NCBI GenBank assembly: GCA_009838465.1
Contig: VXRN01000055.1
Span: 1 to 59,068 of the forward strand
DNA from: Dehalococcoidia bacterium
Lineage (GTDB): Bacteria; Chloroflexota; Dehalococcoidia; Lucifugimonadales; UBA1123
Direction of reading: 5' to 3'
Length of the DNA stretch: 59,068 nt
Position 1 is the first letter of the stretch, and each line of letters starts with the position of its first letter. The position numbers and the translations under genes were made by a program. The notes under the pieces were generated by a model. It saw nothing but the letters and a program-made list of their open reading frames with translations, did not search any database and was not told where the DNA came from. Positions 33,981 through 49,426 of this stretch are shown in pieces.

Positions 33981-34616
33981 CTAGTCCAGCGCACCTTTTG
34001 GCCACGGCGGCTGCGGCGACTTAACCTCGCCAACATAGGTGCGTCCGCCGAACAGGGACGCGAAGCTGTCGAAGACTTCCACCGCCTCGTCTTCCGGCGG
34101 TATGAACGTCTTCATATAGGCGGCGTGTCCGTTCTCGAACAGGAACGTCGGCGTGCCGAATATGCCTCGCTCTCCTGCGTCCTCGTGGTCGGCTGCGACG
34201 GCCTCGACGAGCGCAGGGTCGTTCAGGTCATTCCTGAACCGCTCCACGTCGAGTCCGGCTTCCTCAGCTATCGCTATGAGGGGCTCGTCCTGGTTAAGCG
34301 GCACCCTGTCGCCCGCGTGTCGCGCGGTCAGCAGACCGAGGTGGAAGCGGTCGAACGCCTCCGGGTCTCCCTGCCGTTTGGCCGCCTCGCCTGCCACCGA
34401 CGCGAGCAGCGCGGCGGCTTCTCGCACCCCCATCTCGTTCCAGACCTTCCAGTCCTCTCCCTCTCTGCTGTTTATCTGCTGTAGAGAGAAATGTCGCCAG
34501 TTGATCTGAAGATTGTCGCCGTATTCCTTCTTTACCTGATCCAGCCACACGGCTGCATTGTAAACCCAGGGTCAAGCGTAGTCGTACCAGACATCTACCT
34601 TTACTTGATCAGCCAT
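33981..34616 (-). CDS. DsbA/FrnE-like selenoprotein (in-frame UGA)
   Basis: The gene starts at ATG 34616 (GGAGG 6 nt upstream on the minus strand) and reads through TGA at codon 15 (34574-34572), giving 211 residues. The opening line is VDVWYDYA-U-PWVYNAAVWL. DsbA-family FrnE-like oxidoreductases have DFxCPW(C)Y at this spot, so selenocysteine replaces the N-terminal active-site Cys. The second position is Val, so Sec15 is the only redox residue in the motif. The helical insert and the cis-Pro loop GIFGTPTFLF confirm the DsbA thioredoxin fold. A hairpin at 34555-34542 fits a SECIS. No signal peptide is present, so it acts in the cytoplasm as in FrnE. A call from the internal GTG at 34550 would lose the active site. 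Confidence 0.87.
34542..34555 (-). promoter_or_regulatory. SECIS-like hairpin for the DsbA-like selenoprotein
   Basis: On the minus strand CAGCC-GTGT-GGCTG is a perfect 5-bp stem that can be extended by AT/AT pairs after a G-G mismatch. Twenty-one nucleotides separate the UGA from the loop, and the first loop base is G. Confidence 0.65.
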
Positions 34617-34707
34617 TCGCGTCCTCCATACCCGCTCGGCGGGTTTGTTGTCGTACAGCCGCATTGTAAGGCGGGCATTGGTATCTGTCAAAAACGTCCA
34701 CCCACCC

Positions 34708-34738
34708 TTGCCCCATTTCCGAAAAATCCTGCTATAAT
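34708..34738 (+). promoter_or_regulatory. Putative sigma70 promoter of the 80-residue gene
   Basis: A perfect TATAAT (34733-34738) lies 19 bp after TTGCCC (34708-34713). Initiation near 34745 leaves a short leader with GGAGGT before the start codon. Confidence 0.5.
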
Positions 34739-34763
34739 GCGCTTCGAATAGTCCCGGAGGTGA

Positions 34764-35006
34764 ATGTCAGTGAAGCTAGAGAGGATTACTACGGATAGTT
34801 GCCAGGAGCGCGTTCTGTTGCTGTTTGACTCCGATGAACAGGCGGCCAGGGACAAAGTCCGATCTTATCTGACTGATAACGACATTTCACCCAGGCGCGA
34901 GTACACTGAGACCCGAGACGACACGGAGTACGAGGTGTACTATTTCGGGAGTTGCTATATCGAAGGGCATCTGGATAATCTGACCGAAGTGGCATCGGGA
35001 GCCTAG
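34764..35006 (+). CDS. Small hypothetical protein
   Basis: This 80-residue acidic protein contains RVLLLFDSDEQAARDKVRSYLTDNDI and EYEVYYFGSCYIEGHL, a likely alpha/beta mini-domain. I do not recognise the family. It has a good -10 box upstream and CGGAGGTGA next to ATG 34764; GTG at 34770 would have better spacing. It is followed by a GC-rich hairpin at 35042 and precedes rpoB by 283 bp. It has no membrane or signal segment. Confidence 0.6.
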   Translation: MSVKLERITTDSCQERVLLLFDSDEQAARDKVRSYLTDNDISPRREYTETRDDTEYEVYYFGSCYIEGHLDNLTEVASGA

Positions 35007-35041
35007 CCAAGCCGCCGTTCTCGACCCGCTTCACACCCCCA

Positions 35042-35067
35042 GCCGCAGGAATTGCGTATTCTGCGGC
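35042..35067 (+). terminator. Hairpin after the 80-residue gene
   Basis: GCCGCAG and CTGCGGC form a perfect 7-bp stem with a 12-nt loop 35 bp after the stop. There is no T-tract, so terminator function is likely but not certain. Confidence 0.5.
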
Positions 35068-35077
35068 CAGATTCGGT

Positions 35078-35106
35078 TTGACATTCATCGTCAAACATGG
35101 TAGCCT
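35078..35106 (+). promoter_or_regulatory. Putative rpoB promoter
   Basis: TTGACA (35078-35083), 17 bp, then TAGCCT (35101-35106). The -35 box sits in an inverted repeat TTTGAC...GTCAAA (35077-35095). The same -10 context, ATGGTAGCNTGAT, occurs in the promoter at 43700-43729. The remaining leader (35107-35289) shows no gene. Confidence 0.5.
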
Positions 35107-35289
35107 GATATCCAGTCGCGCTATGCCCTTTCAACTACCCGTCACTTTTCCATACCGTAACCATTTCCGACACCGCGCTATGCGTGTGTCAAAATTCCCC
35201 CTCAACCCACAGGGCATAGCTTCATCATTAACGGCTTAGGGACTAACCAGCTTAGTCTTCACTTTTTCAGCAAGGGAGTGTGAGAGCGT

Positions 35290-39165
<3,876 letters not shown>

Positions 39166-39205
39166 CAGGATCGCGTCTCCACCATAGGAACAGGAAACAG
39201 GCAAG

Positions 39206-39265
39206 GGGTGAGGCCCGGCTTTCAGGTCGGCTCCGCCCCAAATTAAGGGTGAAGGCTCAGCCTTC
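39206..39265. repeat. Repeat in the rpoB-rpoC spacer
   Basis: AAGGGTGAAGGCTCAGCCTTC at 39245-39265, containing the palindrome GAAGGCT/AGCCTTC, recurs in reverse complement at 57258-57278. It is preceded by GGGGTGAGGCCCGGC...TCGGCTCCGCCCC. GATGGAG, the rpoC ribosome-binding site, follows directly. Confidence 0.55.
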
Positions 39266-39280
39266 TGATGGAGCGTAAAT

Positions 39281-43381
<4,101 letters not shown>

Positions 43382-43390
43382 CCCCCAATC

Positions 43391-43420
43391 CCCCTCTCCC
43401 TCGACGGGAGAGGGTGAGGG
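43391..43420. repeat. CTCTCCC/GGGAGAG repeat after rpoC
   Basis: CCCCTCTCCC-TCGAC-GGGAGAGGGTGAGGG is another member of the family seen at 172-234, 16691-16724 and 44184-44217. Confidence 0.6.
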
Positions 43421-43436
43421 TGACTCGCTACAACCA

Positions 43437-43476
43437 AAAATCGGCTGGCCTCTTTGAGACAGGGCCAGCCGATTTT
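43437..43476 (+). terminator. Rho-independent terminator of rpoBC
   Basis: AAAATCGGCTGGCC and GGCCAGCCGATTTT form a perfect 14-bp stem with a 12-nt loop about 55 bp after the rpoC stop. The A/T ends of the stem give both a U-tract and an A-tract. Confidence 0.9.
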
Positions 43477-43596
43477 GATCTGTGTGAGCCTACACCTCAG
43501 TCTCGTACTATATCTCCCCGTTCTTCCACACCGAAACCGAGCCCGTCTTCTTCCACACCCCGTTCGGCCCTGCGATTATCATGTCGTTCGCCCTGA

Positions 43597-43650
43597 GCCT
43601 GTCGAAGGGCCGCCCGTTTATGGTTCGACAAGCTCACCACGAACGTACTT
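43597..43650. repeat. CTTCGACA-type repeat, inverted pair
   Basis: TTCGCCCTGAGCCTGTCGAAGG and, about 15 bp later, GGTTCGACAAGCTCACCACGAAC form an inverted pair of the unit clustered at 5185-5362. No gene is seen in 43477-43699. Confidence 0.65.
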
Positions 43651-43699
43651 GGTTTAATTGGTTGATAATCGAAAGACCTTGGATTTTGCCAAACGCAAT

Positions 43700-43729
43700 T
43701 TGACACACAATCGAACCCGATGGTAGCAT
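43700..43729 (+). promoter_or_regulatory. Putative promoter of the ilv-leu operon
   Basis: TTGACA (43700-43705), 18 bp, then TAGCAT (43724-43729). Its downstream half, ATGGTAGCATGAT, matches the rpoB promoter at all but one position. The T-box leader starts about 40 nt later. Confidence 0.5.
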
Positions 43730-43771
43730 GATACGTCAAAGTTCCTGCAACACATGAATCATGTCTGCTTT

Positions 43772-44083
43772 GATGGGGAGTAGTACCTCGGTCGTAGGAC
43801 ACTAGAGAGTCGGCGCTGGTGGAAATCCGACGTCCCAAGCCGAGAGAACTCGCCCTTGAGCATCCTGCCTGAAGGGAACAAATGGAGATAGCGAGGGATA
43901 TAGTCTCGACCAAGTGGTCGGGACATTCTGTACCTATCAAGTTCCTGTGTAAGGCCGGACGGGGTGGCGCCGTTACAACGCCGAAGAGTGGCGTGGAGCG
44001 ATTCTCCGCGCAACTTGGGTGGTACCGCGGGGTATCGCTGTAAGATAAACAGTCCCGTCCCAATCAGTGGACGGGATTTTTTG
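43772..44083 (+). promoter_or_regulatory. T-box leader controlling ilvB (probable tRNA-Leu sensor)
   Basis: The leader starts with GATGGGGAGTAGTA, the usual 5' end of T-box Stem I, followed by CTCGG...CCGAG pairing and a terminal GTCGG...CCGAC arm carrying GGTGGAAAT. The highly conserved antiterminator sequence TGGGTGGTACCGCGG is at 44016-44030. A terminator (TCCCGTCC/GGACGGGA, 44053-44076) with TTTTTT follows. The 3' side of the specifier loop reads GAGAACTCGCCC; CTC (43849-43851) is the likely specifier codon, implying tRNA-Leu, which fits the operon's leuA and leuC. Uncharged tRNA would stabilise the antiterminator and switch on ilvB and downstream genes. The specifier assignment is inferred by eye. 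Confidence 0.88.
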
Positions 44084-44183
44084 TTTATAGCGATTCGATA
44101 CAGATCACTGTCATTCCCGCGAAATCGGGATCCCTCTAATAGTCCCGCCGCTCGGCAATCCATACCCGACAATACGAATGAAT

Positions 44184-44217
44184 CCCCTCTCCCCCAGGGA
44201 GAGGACTAGGGTGAGGG
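44184..44217. repeat. CTCTCCC repeat between T-box and ilvB
   Basis: CCCCTCTCCCCCAGGGAGAGGACTAGGGTGAGGG lies between the T-box terminator and ilvB. It opens a false 25-residue N-terminal extension of ilvB. Confidence 0.6.
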
Positions 44218-44252
44218 TGATCCCCTCCCCAAACAGAGGAGGAATAGAAAAT

Positions 44253-45947
44253 ATGCGACGCAACGGAGGACAGATAGTCTGTGAAGCGCTGCTGCGAGAG
44301 GGCGTGGATGTAATCTTCGGACTTCCCGGAGGAGCGATTCTGCCGCTCTATCAGATACTGCCTCAGTACCCGGAATTACACCACATCCTGGTCAGGCACG
44401 AACAGGGCGCGGCGCACGCCGCCGACGGTTACGCCCGCGTCACCGGCAGGCCCGGCGTCGCCTGGGCGACATCCGGCCCGGGCGCGACCAACCTGGTGAC
44501 CGGCATAGGAACCGCCATGATGGACTCGGTGCCTATGGTCGTAATCACAGGGCAGGTAGGACGCGCAGCCATCGGCTCCGACGCCTTCCAGGAGACCGAC
44601 ATTACAGGCATTACCCTGCCCATCACCAAGCACAACTATCTCGTCATGCACGCATCCGAGATTGCGGGCGTCATACACGAGGCGTTCCACATAGCCAATT
44701 CAGGTCGCCCCGGCCCCGTCCTCGTGGACATTCCAAAAGACGTATTCACCGAAGAGGTGGACGTTGAGTGGTCCGACGATATTGACCTGCCCGGCTACAA
44801 GCCCACCATCAAGGGCCACGGCGGAATGGTCCGACGCGCCGCCAACCTCGTCAACGAGGCCAAGCGTCCGGTCATACTCGCCGGACACGGGGTCATAATC
44901 TCCAGGGCATATGACGAACTGCGGGAACTGGCCGAAAAGGCGCAGATACCCGTCATCACCACTCTTCTGGGAATAAGTTCCTTCCCCGAGAACCACGTCC
45001 TGAGCGTAGGTATGCCCGGTATGCACGGCATGGCGTATGCCAGCCTCGCCATCGAGGAGGCCGATCTGCTGATCGCGCTGGGTATGAGATTCGACGACAG
45101 GATTACCGGCGACACCTCCCTGTTTGCGCGCAGTTCCAAGAAGATACACGTTGACGTTGACCCGACCGAAATCGGAAAGAACGTCGCAGTGGACGTACCA
45201 ATAGTCGGCGACGTAAAGCTGGTGCTGAAGGAACTAAACAAGCGCGTTGAGCCAACATCCAGACTGGAATGGCTGAACACAATCGAAGAATTGAAGCGCG
45301 ACCATCCGTCTATGCTGATACGCGACACTGACAAGCTGATTCCCCAGTACGTCATCAACCAGATATCCGAGGCCACCAACGGAGAAGCCATCATAGTCAC
45401 CGGCGTCGGTCAGCACCAGATGTGGGCCGCCCAGCACTACACGTTCAACGAGCCCTGCACGTTCGTTTCGTCGGGCGGCGCGGGCGCGATGGGCTACGAG
45501 GTTCCCGGCGCAATGGGCGCGCAGGTGGGCCGCCCGGACAAGGTGGTGTGGTCCGTCGCGGGCGACGGCGGCTTCCAGATGACGATGTGCGAACTCGCCA
45601 CCATGTTCGAGAACCGCATACCCGTCAAGATAGCCATACTCAACAACGGCTTCCTCGGCATGGTCAGGCAGTGGCAGGAGATATTCTACGAACGCTCCTA
45701 CGTCGCCACCGGATACTCCGGCAATCCCGACTTCGTGAAACTGGCCGAAGCGTTCGGCATTTACGGAGCGCGTGTAACTGAGAAGTCTCAGGTCAGGCGG
45801 ACGATCCAAGAGGCCATGGAATTCGACGGTCCCGCGCTGGTTGACTTCGTCGTCGAGCAGGAAGAAAACGTCTATCCGATGATTCCCGCCGGAATGTCCG
45901 TCGGCGAGATGATAGAGGAGCCGCGACCACAGGAGGCTCTGAGATGA
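44253..45947 (+). CDS. ilvB: Acetolactate synthase large subunit
   Basis: This thiamine-diphosphate enzyme condenses pyruvate to acetolactate, or with 2-oxobutyrate, as the first common step to valine, leucine and isoleucine. From ATG 44253 it has 564 residues, normal for IlvB. The N-terminal Pyr domain has VDVIFGLPGG and the catalytic Glu in VRHEQGAAHAADGYAR. The central domain has FAD-binding features (GMRFDDR). The C-terminal PP domain has the ThDP/Mg motif GDGGFQM...LNNGFLG. The start is preceded by AGAGGAGG (44235-44242). An ATG at 44178 lies in repeat DNA and is rejected. The gene overlaps ilvN by ATGA and is under the T-box leader. Confidence 0.97.
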   Translation: MRRNGGQIVCEALLREGVDVIFGLPGGAILPLYQILPQYPELHHILVRHEQGAAHAADGYARVTGRPGVAWATSGPGATNLVTGIGTAMMDSVPMVVITGQVGRAAIGSDAFQETDITGITLPITKHNYLVMHASEIAGVIHEAFHIANSGRPGPVLVDIPKDVFTEEVDVEWSDDIDLPGYKPTIKGHGGMVRRAANLVNEAKRPVILAGHGVIISRAYDELRELAEKAQIPVITTLLGISSFPENHVLSVGMPGMHGMAYASLAIEEADLLIALGMRFDDRITGDTSLFARSSKKIHVDVDPTEIGKNVAVDVPIVGDVKLVLKELNKRVEPTSRLEWLNTIEELKRDHPSMLIRDTDKLIPQYVINQISEATNGEAIIVTGVGQHQMWAAQHYTFNEPCTFVSSGGAGAMGYEVPGAMGAQVGRPDKVVWSVAGDGGFQMTMCELATMFENRIPVKIAILNNGFLGMVRQWQEIFYERSYVATGYSGNPDFVKLAEAFGIYGARVTEKSQVRRTIQEAMEFDGPALVDFVVEQEENVYPMIPAGMSVGEMIEEPRPQEALR

Positions 45948-46522
45948 TTGCCACCACTAATGGAAGCCGGGAAGGTCATACTATAACCGCGCTCGTCGAG
46001 GACAAGCCCGGTGTCCTGAACCGTATTACCAGTATGTTCCGACGGCGCGGCTACAATATAGCCAGCCTAGCGGTGGGCCCAAGCGAGGTGCCTCGTCTCT
46101 CACGCATGACCTTCGTCGTCGAGGGCGACCCACACACGCTCGAACAGGTCGCCAAGAATCTCAATAAGCTCATTGACGTCATCAAGGTCGTTGACATATC
46201 CGACGATAACAGCGTCAGCCGCGAACTTGCCCTCATCCGCGTCAGGTGGGGAGACCAGACCCTGAGCGAGATTAAGACGATTGTGGATATATTCGGCGCG
46301 AAGATAGTAGATACCGCTCCTCATTCGCTGATAGTCGAAGTCACCGGCAAGTCCAACAAGGTGGACGACCTCGTAGAAAACCTCACGGGAATAGGCTTCC
46401 ACGTGCAGGAGGTCATGCGGACCGGCATGGTCGCCATGAGCCGCGGCCTCAGTGGGTCGGACGTGAGCCGCCGCACTCAGACCGCGCTTCCCCGGCCAAA
46501 ATGGGAAAGCGGCAGCGTCTAA
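45944..46522 (+). CDS. ilvN: Acetolactate synthase small (regulatory) subunit
   Basis: This 192-residue protein has an N-terminal ACT domain (HTITALVEDKPGVLNRITSMF, RRGYNIASLAVGPS) followed by the ALS small-subunit C-terminal domain (LALIRVRW to GTGMVAMSRG region). It confers valine feedback control on the IlvB catalytic subunit. Length is slightly above the usual 160-175 because of a Ser/Arg/Pro tail. It overlaps ilvB by four bases, so equimolar translation is likely. The ilvC gene follows after 93 bp that contain the A-rich repeat motif also found before the UGSC gene. Confidence 0.96.
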   Translation: MIATTNGSREGHTITALVEDKPGVLNRITSMFRRRGYNIASLAVGPSEVPRLSRMTFVVEGDPHTLEQVAKNLNKLIDVIKVVDISDDNSVSRELALIRVRWGDQTLSEIKTIVDIFGAKIVDTAPHSLIVEVTGKSNKVDDLVENLTGIGFHVQEVMRTGMVAMSRGLSGSDVSRRTQTALPRPKWESGSV

Positions 46523-46615
46523 AATGCTCTGACCCTTGGGGGGAGCTCCAGGGTGAGAATAGCCCCCACTGACAACCGAAAACTAATAACTGAAAACTAA
46601 AGAGGAACGAACTAA

Positions 46616-47614
46616 ATGGCAAAGATGTACTACGAAAACGACGCGGACATGTCCCTGGTGGAAGACAAGACCATTGGCATAATCGGCTATGGCAGCCAGG
46701 GTCACGCCCACGCGCTGAACCTCAAGGATTCAGGCCTGAACGTGATGGTAGGACTGTACGAGGGCAGCAGCAGTATAGCGAAGGCCGAGGCCGACGGCCT
46801 CAAGGTCGGACTGGTCGAGGACACCGCTCGCGAGTCGGACATCATCATGATGCTGATTCCCGACCACATCCAGGCCGAAGTTTACAGGGAGTCCATCCTG
46901 CCCCACCTGCTGCCCGGCAAGACGCTCATGTTCGCGCACGGTTTCAACATTCACTTTGACGCAATCGTTCCCCCCGACAACGTGGACGTTTCCATGGTCG
47001 CGCCCAAGGCCCCAGGCCACAGAATGCGCGAGGTCTTCACCCGCGGTTCAGGCGTGCCCGGTCTGCTGGCGGTCCACCAGGACGTGACTGGCCAGGCCGA
47101 GGCTCTCGGCCTCGCATACGCCAGGGGAGTCGGCTGCACGCGCGCCGGCGTTCTGGAGACCACATTCAAGGAAGAGACAGAGACCGACCTGTTCGGCGAG
47201 CAGGCCGTACTGTGCGGCGGCGTGGCCGAACTCGTAAAGGCCGCGTTCGAGACATTGATCGAAGCCGGCTACCAGCCCGAGTCCGCTTACTTCGAGTGCC
47301 TGCATGAACTCAAGCTCATCGTTGACCTCTTATACCAGGGCGGGCTCGAGTACATGCGCTACTCAGTCAGCGACACAGCCGAGTACGGTGACTACACGCG
47401 TGGCCCGGTCATCATAGACGAGAGCGTCAAGGATAACATGCAGAAGATACTGGCTGACATCCAGGACGGCAGCTTCGCCCGCGAGTGGATCGCCGAGAAC
47501 GACGAAGGCCGCCCTCGCTTCAACCGCCTGCGCGACGAAAACGCCGGCCACCCGATAGAGAGCGTAGGCAAAGAACTCCGCTCCATGATGTCCTTCCTTC
47601 AGGACGCGGATTAG
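46616..47614 (+). CDS. ilvC: Ketol-acid reductoisomerase (class I)
   Basis: The 332-residue protein converts acetolactate or acetohydroxybutyrate to the dihydroxy acid using NAD(P)H and Mg2+. Residues 20-40 give the dinucleotide motif [14 protein letters not shown]. The knotted C-terminal domain has the metal ligands in [17 protein letters not shown] and the later [11 protein letters not shown]. Length is that of short class I enzymes. It starts with ATG 46616 after AAAGAGGAACG. A small reading frame and alternative hairpins lie between it and leuA. Confidence 0.97.
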   Translation: MAKMYYENDADMSLVEDKTIGIIGYGSQGHAHALNLKDSGLNVMVGLYEGSSSIAKAEADGLKVGLVEDTARESDIIMMLIPDHIQAEVYRESILPHLLPGKTLMFAHGFNIHFDAIVPPDNVDVSMVAPKAPGHRMREVFTRGSGVPGLLAVHQDVTGQAEALGLAYARGVGCTRAGVLETTFKEETETDLFGEQAVLCGGVAELVKAAFETLIEAGYQPESAYFECLHELKLIVDLLYQGGLEYMRYSVSDTAEYGDYTRGPVIIDESVKDNMQKILADIQDGSFAREWIAENDEGRPRFNRLRDENAGHPIESVGKELRSMMSFLQDAD

Positions 47615-47625
47615 GAGAAACCAAC

Positions 47626-47712
47626 ATGAAGACCGCGGAGGTATCCCCCGTAGTCCGCCATAGAGACCTTGTTCTGGCAATGCTGGGTCCGGCGGACTGC
47701 GCTGTCCTTTAG
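47626..47712 (+). CDS. Possible leader peptide upstream of leuA
   Basis: This 28-residue reading frame has a good ribosome-binding site (TAGGAG 8 nt upstream) and is enriched in branched-chain residues (VSPVV, DLVLAML, CAVL). The RNA can form AGTCCGCC (47652-47659) paired with GGCGGACT (47691-47698). Alternatively it can form GTCCG/CGGAC and CTGTCC (47702-47707) with GGACAG (47721-47726). This resembles a translation-linked attenuator but lacks a clear U-tract terminator. It could also be a small protein or chance. Confidence 0.4.
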   Translation: MKTAEVSPVVRHRDLVLAMLGPADCAVL

Positions 47713-47769
47713 AGTTTCCTGGACAGTTAGACATTCAGGCCAGATAACACTCAGATAAAGAGGACGAAA

Positions 47770-49323
47770 ATGCCAGAAGAAAAAGTAATGATCTTCGATA
47801 CCACCCTGCGAGACGGCGAGCAGTCCGCGGGCATCGGTCTGACCACCCCCGAGAAGCTGGAAATCTCCAGGCAGCTGGACAGGCTCGGCGTTGACATCAT
47901 CGAGGCCGGCTTCGCGGCCAGTTCCCCCGGCGACTTCGAGGCTGTGCAGAACATCGCGCACGAGGTGCGCAGGCCGATAATCGCGTCGCTGGCCCGCTGT
48001 GTGCTGCCCGACGTTGACGCTGCCTGGAACGCGATCAAGGACGCGGAGCGTCCGCGTATCCACGTGTTCATCTCCAGCTCCGACGTGCAGATCATGCACC
48101 AACTCCGCAGTGACCCTGAAAGCGTGCTGTCCGCAGCCGTTGCATCAGTGGAACGCGCGAAGGAGTACTGCGACGACGTCGAGTTCTCCCCAATGGACGC
48201 CACCCGCACCGACATCGAGTACCTCTACGGAATGCTCGAGGCCGTAATCAATGCGGGTGCGACTACCGTGAACATAGCGGATACCGTCGGCTACACGATC
48301 CCAGCCGAGTTCTATAACCGCATCCAACTCATCAAGGAAAACGTGCCGAACATAGACAAGGCCGTCCTGAGCGTCCACTGTCACAACGACCTGGGTATGT
48401 CGGTCGCCAACAGCCTGGCCGCCGTCACCGCCGGAGCGCGGCAGGTGGAAGGCTGCATCAACGGTCTCGGCGAGCGCGCCGGAAACGCCGCCCTCGAAGA
48501 GATCATCATGGCGATTGAGACCAGGCCCGACCTGTTCAACGTCGGCACCAACATTGACACCCGGCAGATTTACCGCACCAGCAGGCTTGTCAGCGACATA
48601 ACCGGCTTCCCGGTACAGCCCAACAAGGCCGTCGTCGGAGCCAATGCCTTCAGGCACGCCTCCGGCATACACCAGGACGGCGTACTGAAAGAGCGGAACA
48701 CGTTCGAGATCATGGACCCGCGCTCAGTCGGCTGGCCCAGCAACGAGCTTGTCCTGGGTAAGCTGAGCGGAAGGGCGGGACTGCGCTCCCGCCTCGAGGA
48801 ACTGGGCTACTCACTCGACCAGGACGAACTCAACGAAACGTTCGAGGCATTCAAAGACCTGGCCGACAAGAAACGCGAAGTCAGCGACGCCGACCTGGTG
48901 GCGCTGATGTCCGTTCGTCGCCGTCGCGTGGATGTCCCCGCCGTGTACAAGCTTGAACACGTCCAGGTATCCTGCGGCAGCCACGAGATACCCACCGCAA
49001 CCGTTCGAATCATTGGCCCTGACGGAAACGCCACGACAGATGCCGCTACCGGCACAGGCCCCGTGGATGCCGTGTACAAGGCCATCAACCGCATTATTGA
49101 TGTCCCCAACACGCTCACCGAGTTCAGGGTTAACGCCGTAACCGAGGGCATAGACGCGCTCGGAGACGTCACCATCAGGGTCGAGGCCGACGAGAATGCC
49201 TACTTGGGGCGCGGCTCAGACACCGACATAATCGTCGCCAGCGCGAAGGCGTACATGAACGCTCTGAACCGCCTGGTGGCTGCCGGAAACGGCCACGCCG
49301 GCACGGACGACCCGTCGCCGTAG
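47770..49323 (+). CDS. leuA: 2-isopropylmalate synthase
   Basis: This 517-residue enzyme condenses 2-oxoisovalerate with acetyl-CoA, the first committed leucine step. The TIM-barrel domain shows FDTTLRDGEQSAGIG (metal and catalytic residues), SVHCHNDLGMSVANS and the VEGCINGLGERAGNA turn. The C-terminal LeuA dimer domain (about 385-505; VSCGSHEIPTATVRI, GTGPVDAVYKAINRI) should give leucine feedback inhibition. Length matches LeuA rather than homocitrate or citramalate synthases, although citramalate synthase cannot be fully excluded. AGAGGA precedes ATG 47770. A hairpin then separates it from leuC. Confidence 0.94.
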   Translation: MPEEKVMIFDTTLRDGEQSAGIGLTTPEKLEISRQLDRLGVDIIEAGFAASSPGDFEAVQNIAHEVRRPIIASLARCVLPDVDAAWNAIKDAERPRIHVFISSSDVQIMHQLRSDPESVLSAAVASVERAKEYCDDVEFSPMDATRTDIEYLYGMLEAVINAGATTVNIADTVGYTIPAEFYNRIQLIKENVPNIDKAVLSVHCHNDLGMSVANSLAAVTAGARQVEGCINGLGERAGNAALEEIIMAIETRPDLFNVGTNIDTRQIYRTSRLVSDITGFPVQPNKAVVGANAFRHASGIHQDGVLKERNTFEIMDPRSVGWPSNELVLGKLSGRAGLRSRLEELGYSLDQDELNETFEAFKDLADKKREVSDADLVALMSVRRRRVDVPAVYKLEHVQVSCGSHEIPTATVRIIGPDGNATTDAATGTGPVDAVYKAINRIIDVPNTLTEFRVNAVTEGIDALGDVTIRVEADENAYLGRGSDTDIIVASAKAYMNALNRLVAAGNGHAGTDDPSP

Positions 49324-49363
49324 AATGAACAAGCCGAACTGAAACCTGCATACCAGAATATCC

Positions 49364-49389
49364 TAGGGGCGGCCCCAACGTCGCCCCTA
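49364..49389 (+). terminator. Hairpin between leuA and leuC
   Basis: TAGGGGCG and CGCCCCTA form an 8-bp stem with a 10-nt loop, followed by TTTCT and flanked by ACCAGAA...TTCTGGT. It may act as an intra-operon attenuator or partial terminator. A similar TAGGGGCG hairpin closes the gene at 53683. Confidence 0.55.
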
Positions 49390-49426
49390 TTTCTGGTACT
49401 GAATATACAGAAGAGGTCAGATCAAT

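Noticed and set aside
11344..34574. UGA reassigned to tryptophan
   Set aside because: TGA ends several normal genes here (for example ilvB at 45947 and the CopC-cluster membrane protein at 8534), TGG is used for Trp, and the three internal TGAs align with Cys positions, not Trp.
44178..44252. N-terminal extension of ilvB from ATG 44178
   Set aside because: It lies in the CTCTCCC repeat. The strong AGAGGAGG site points to ATG 44253.
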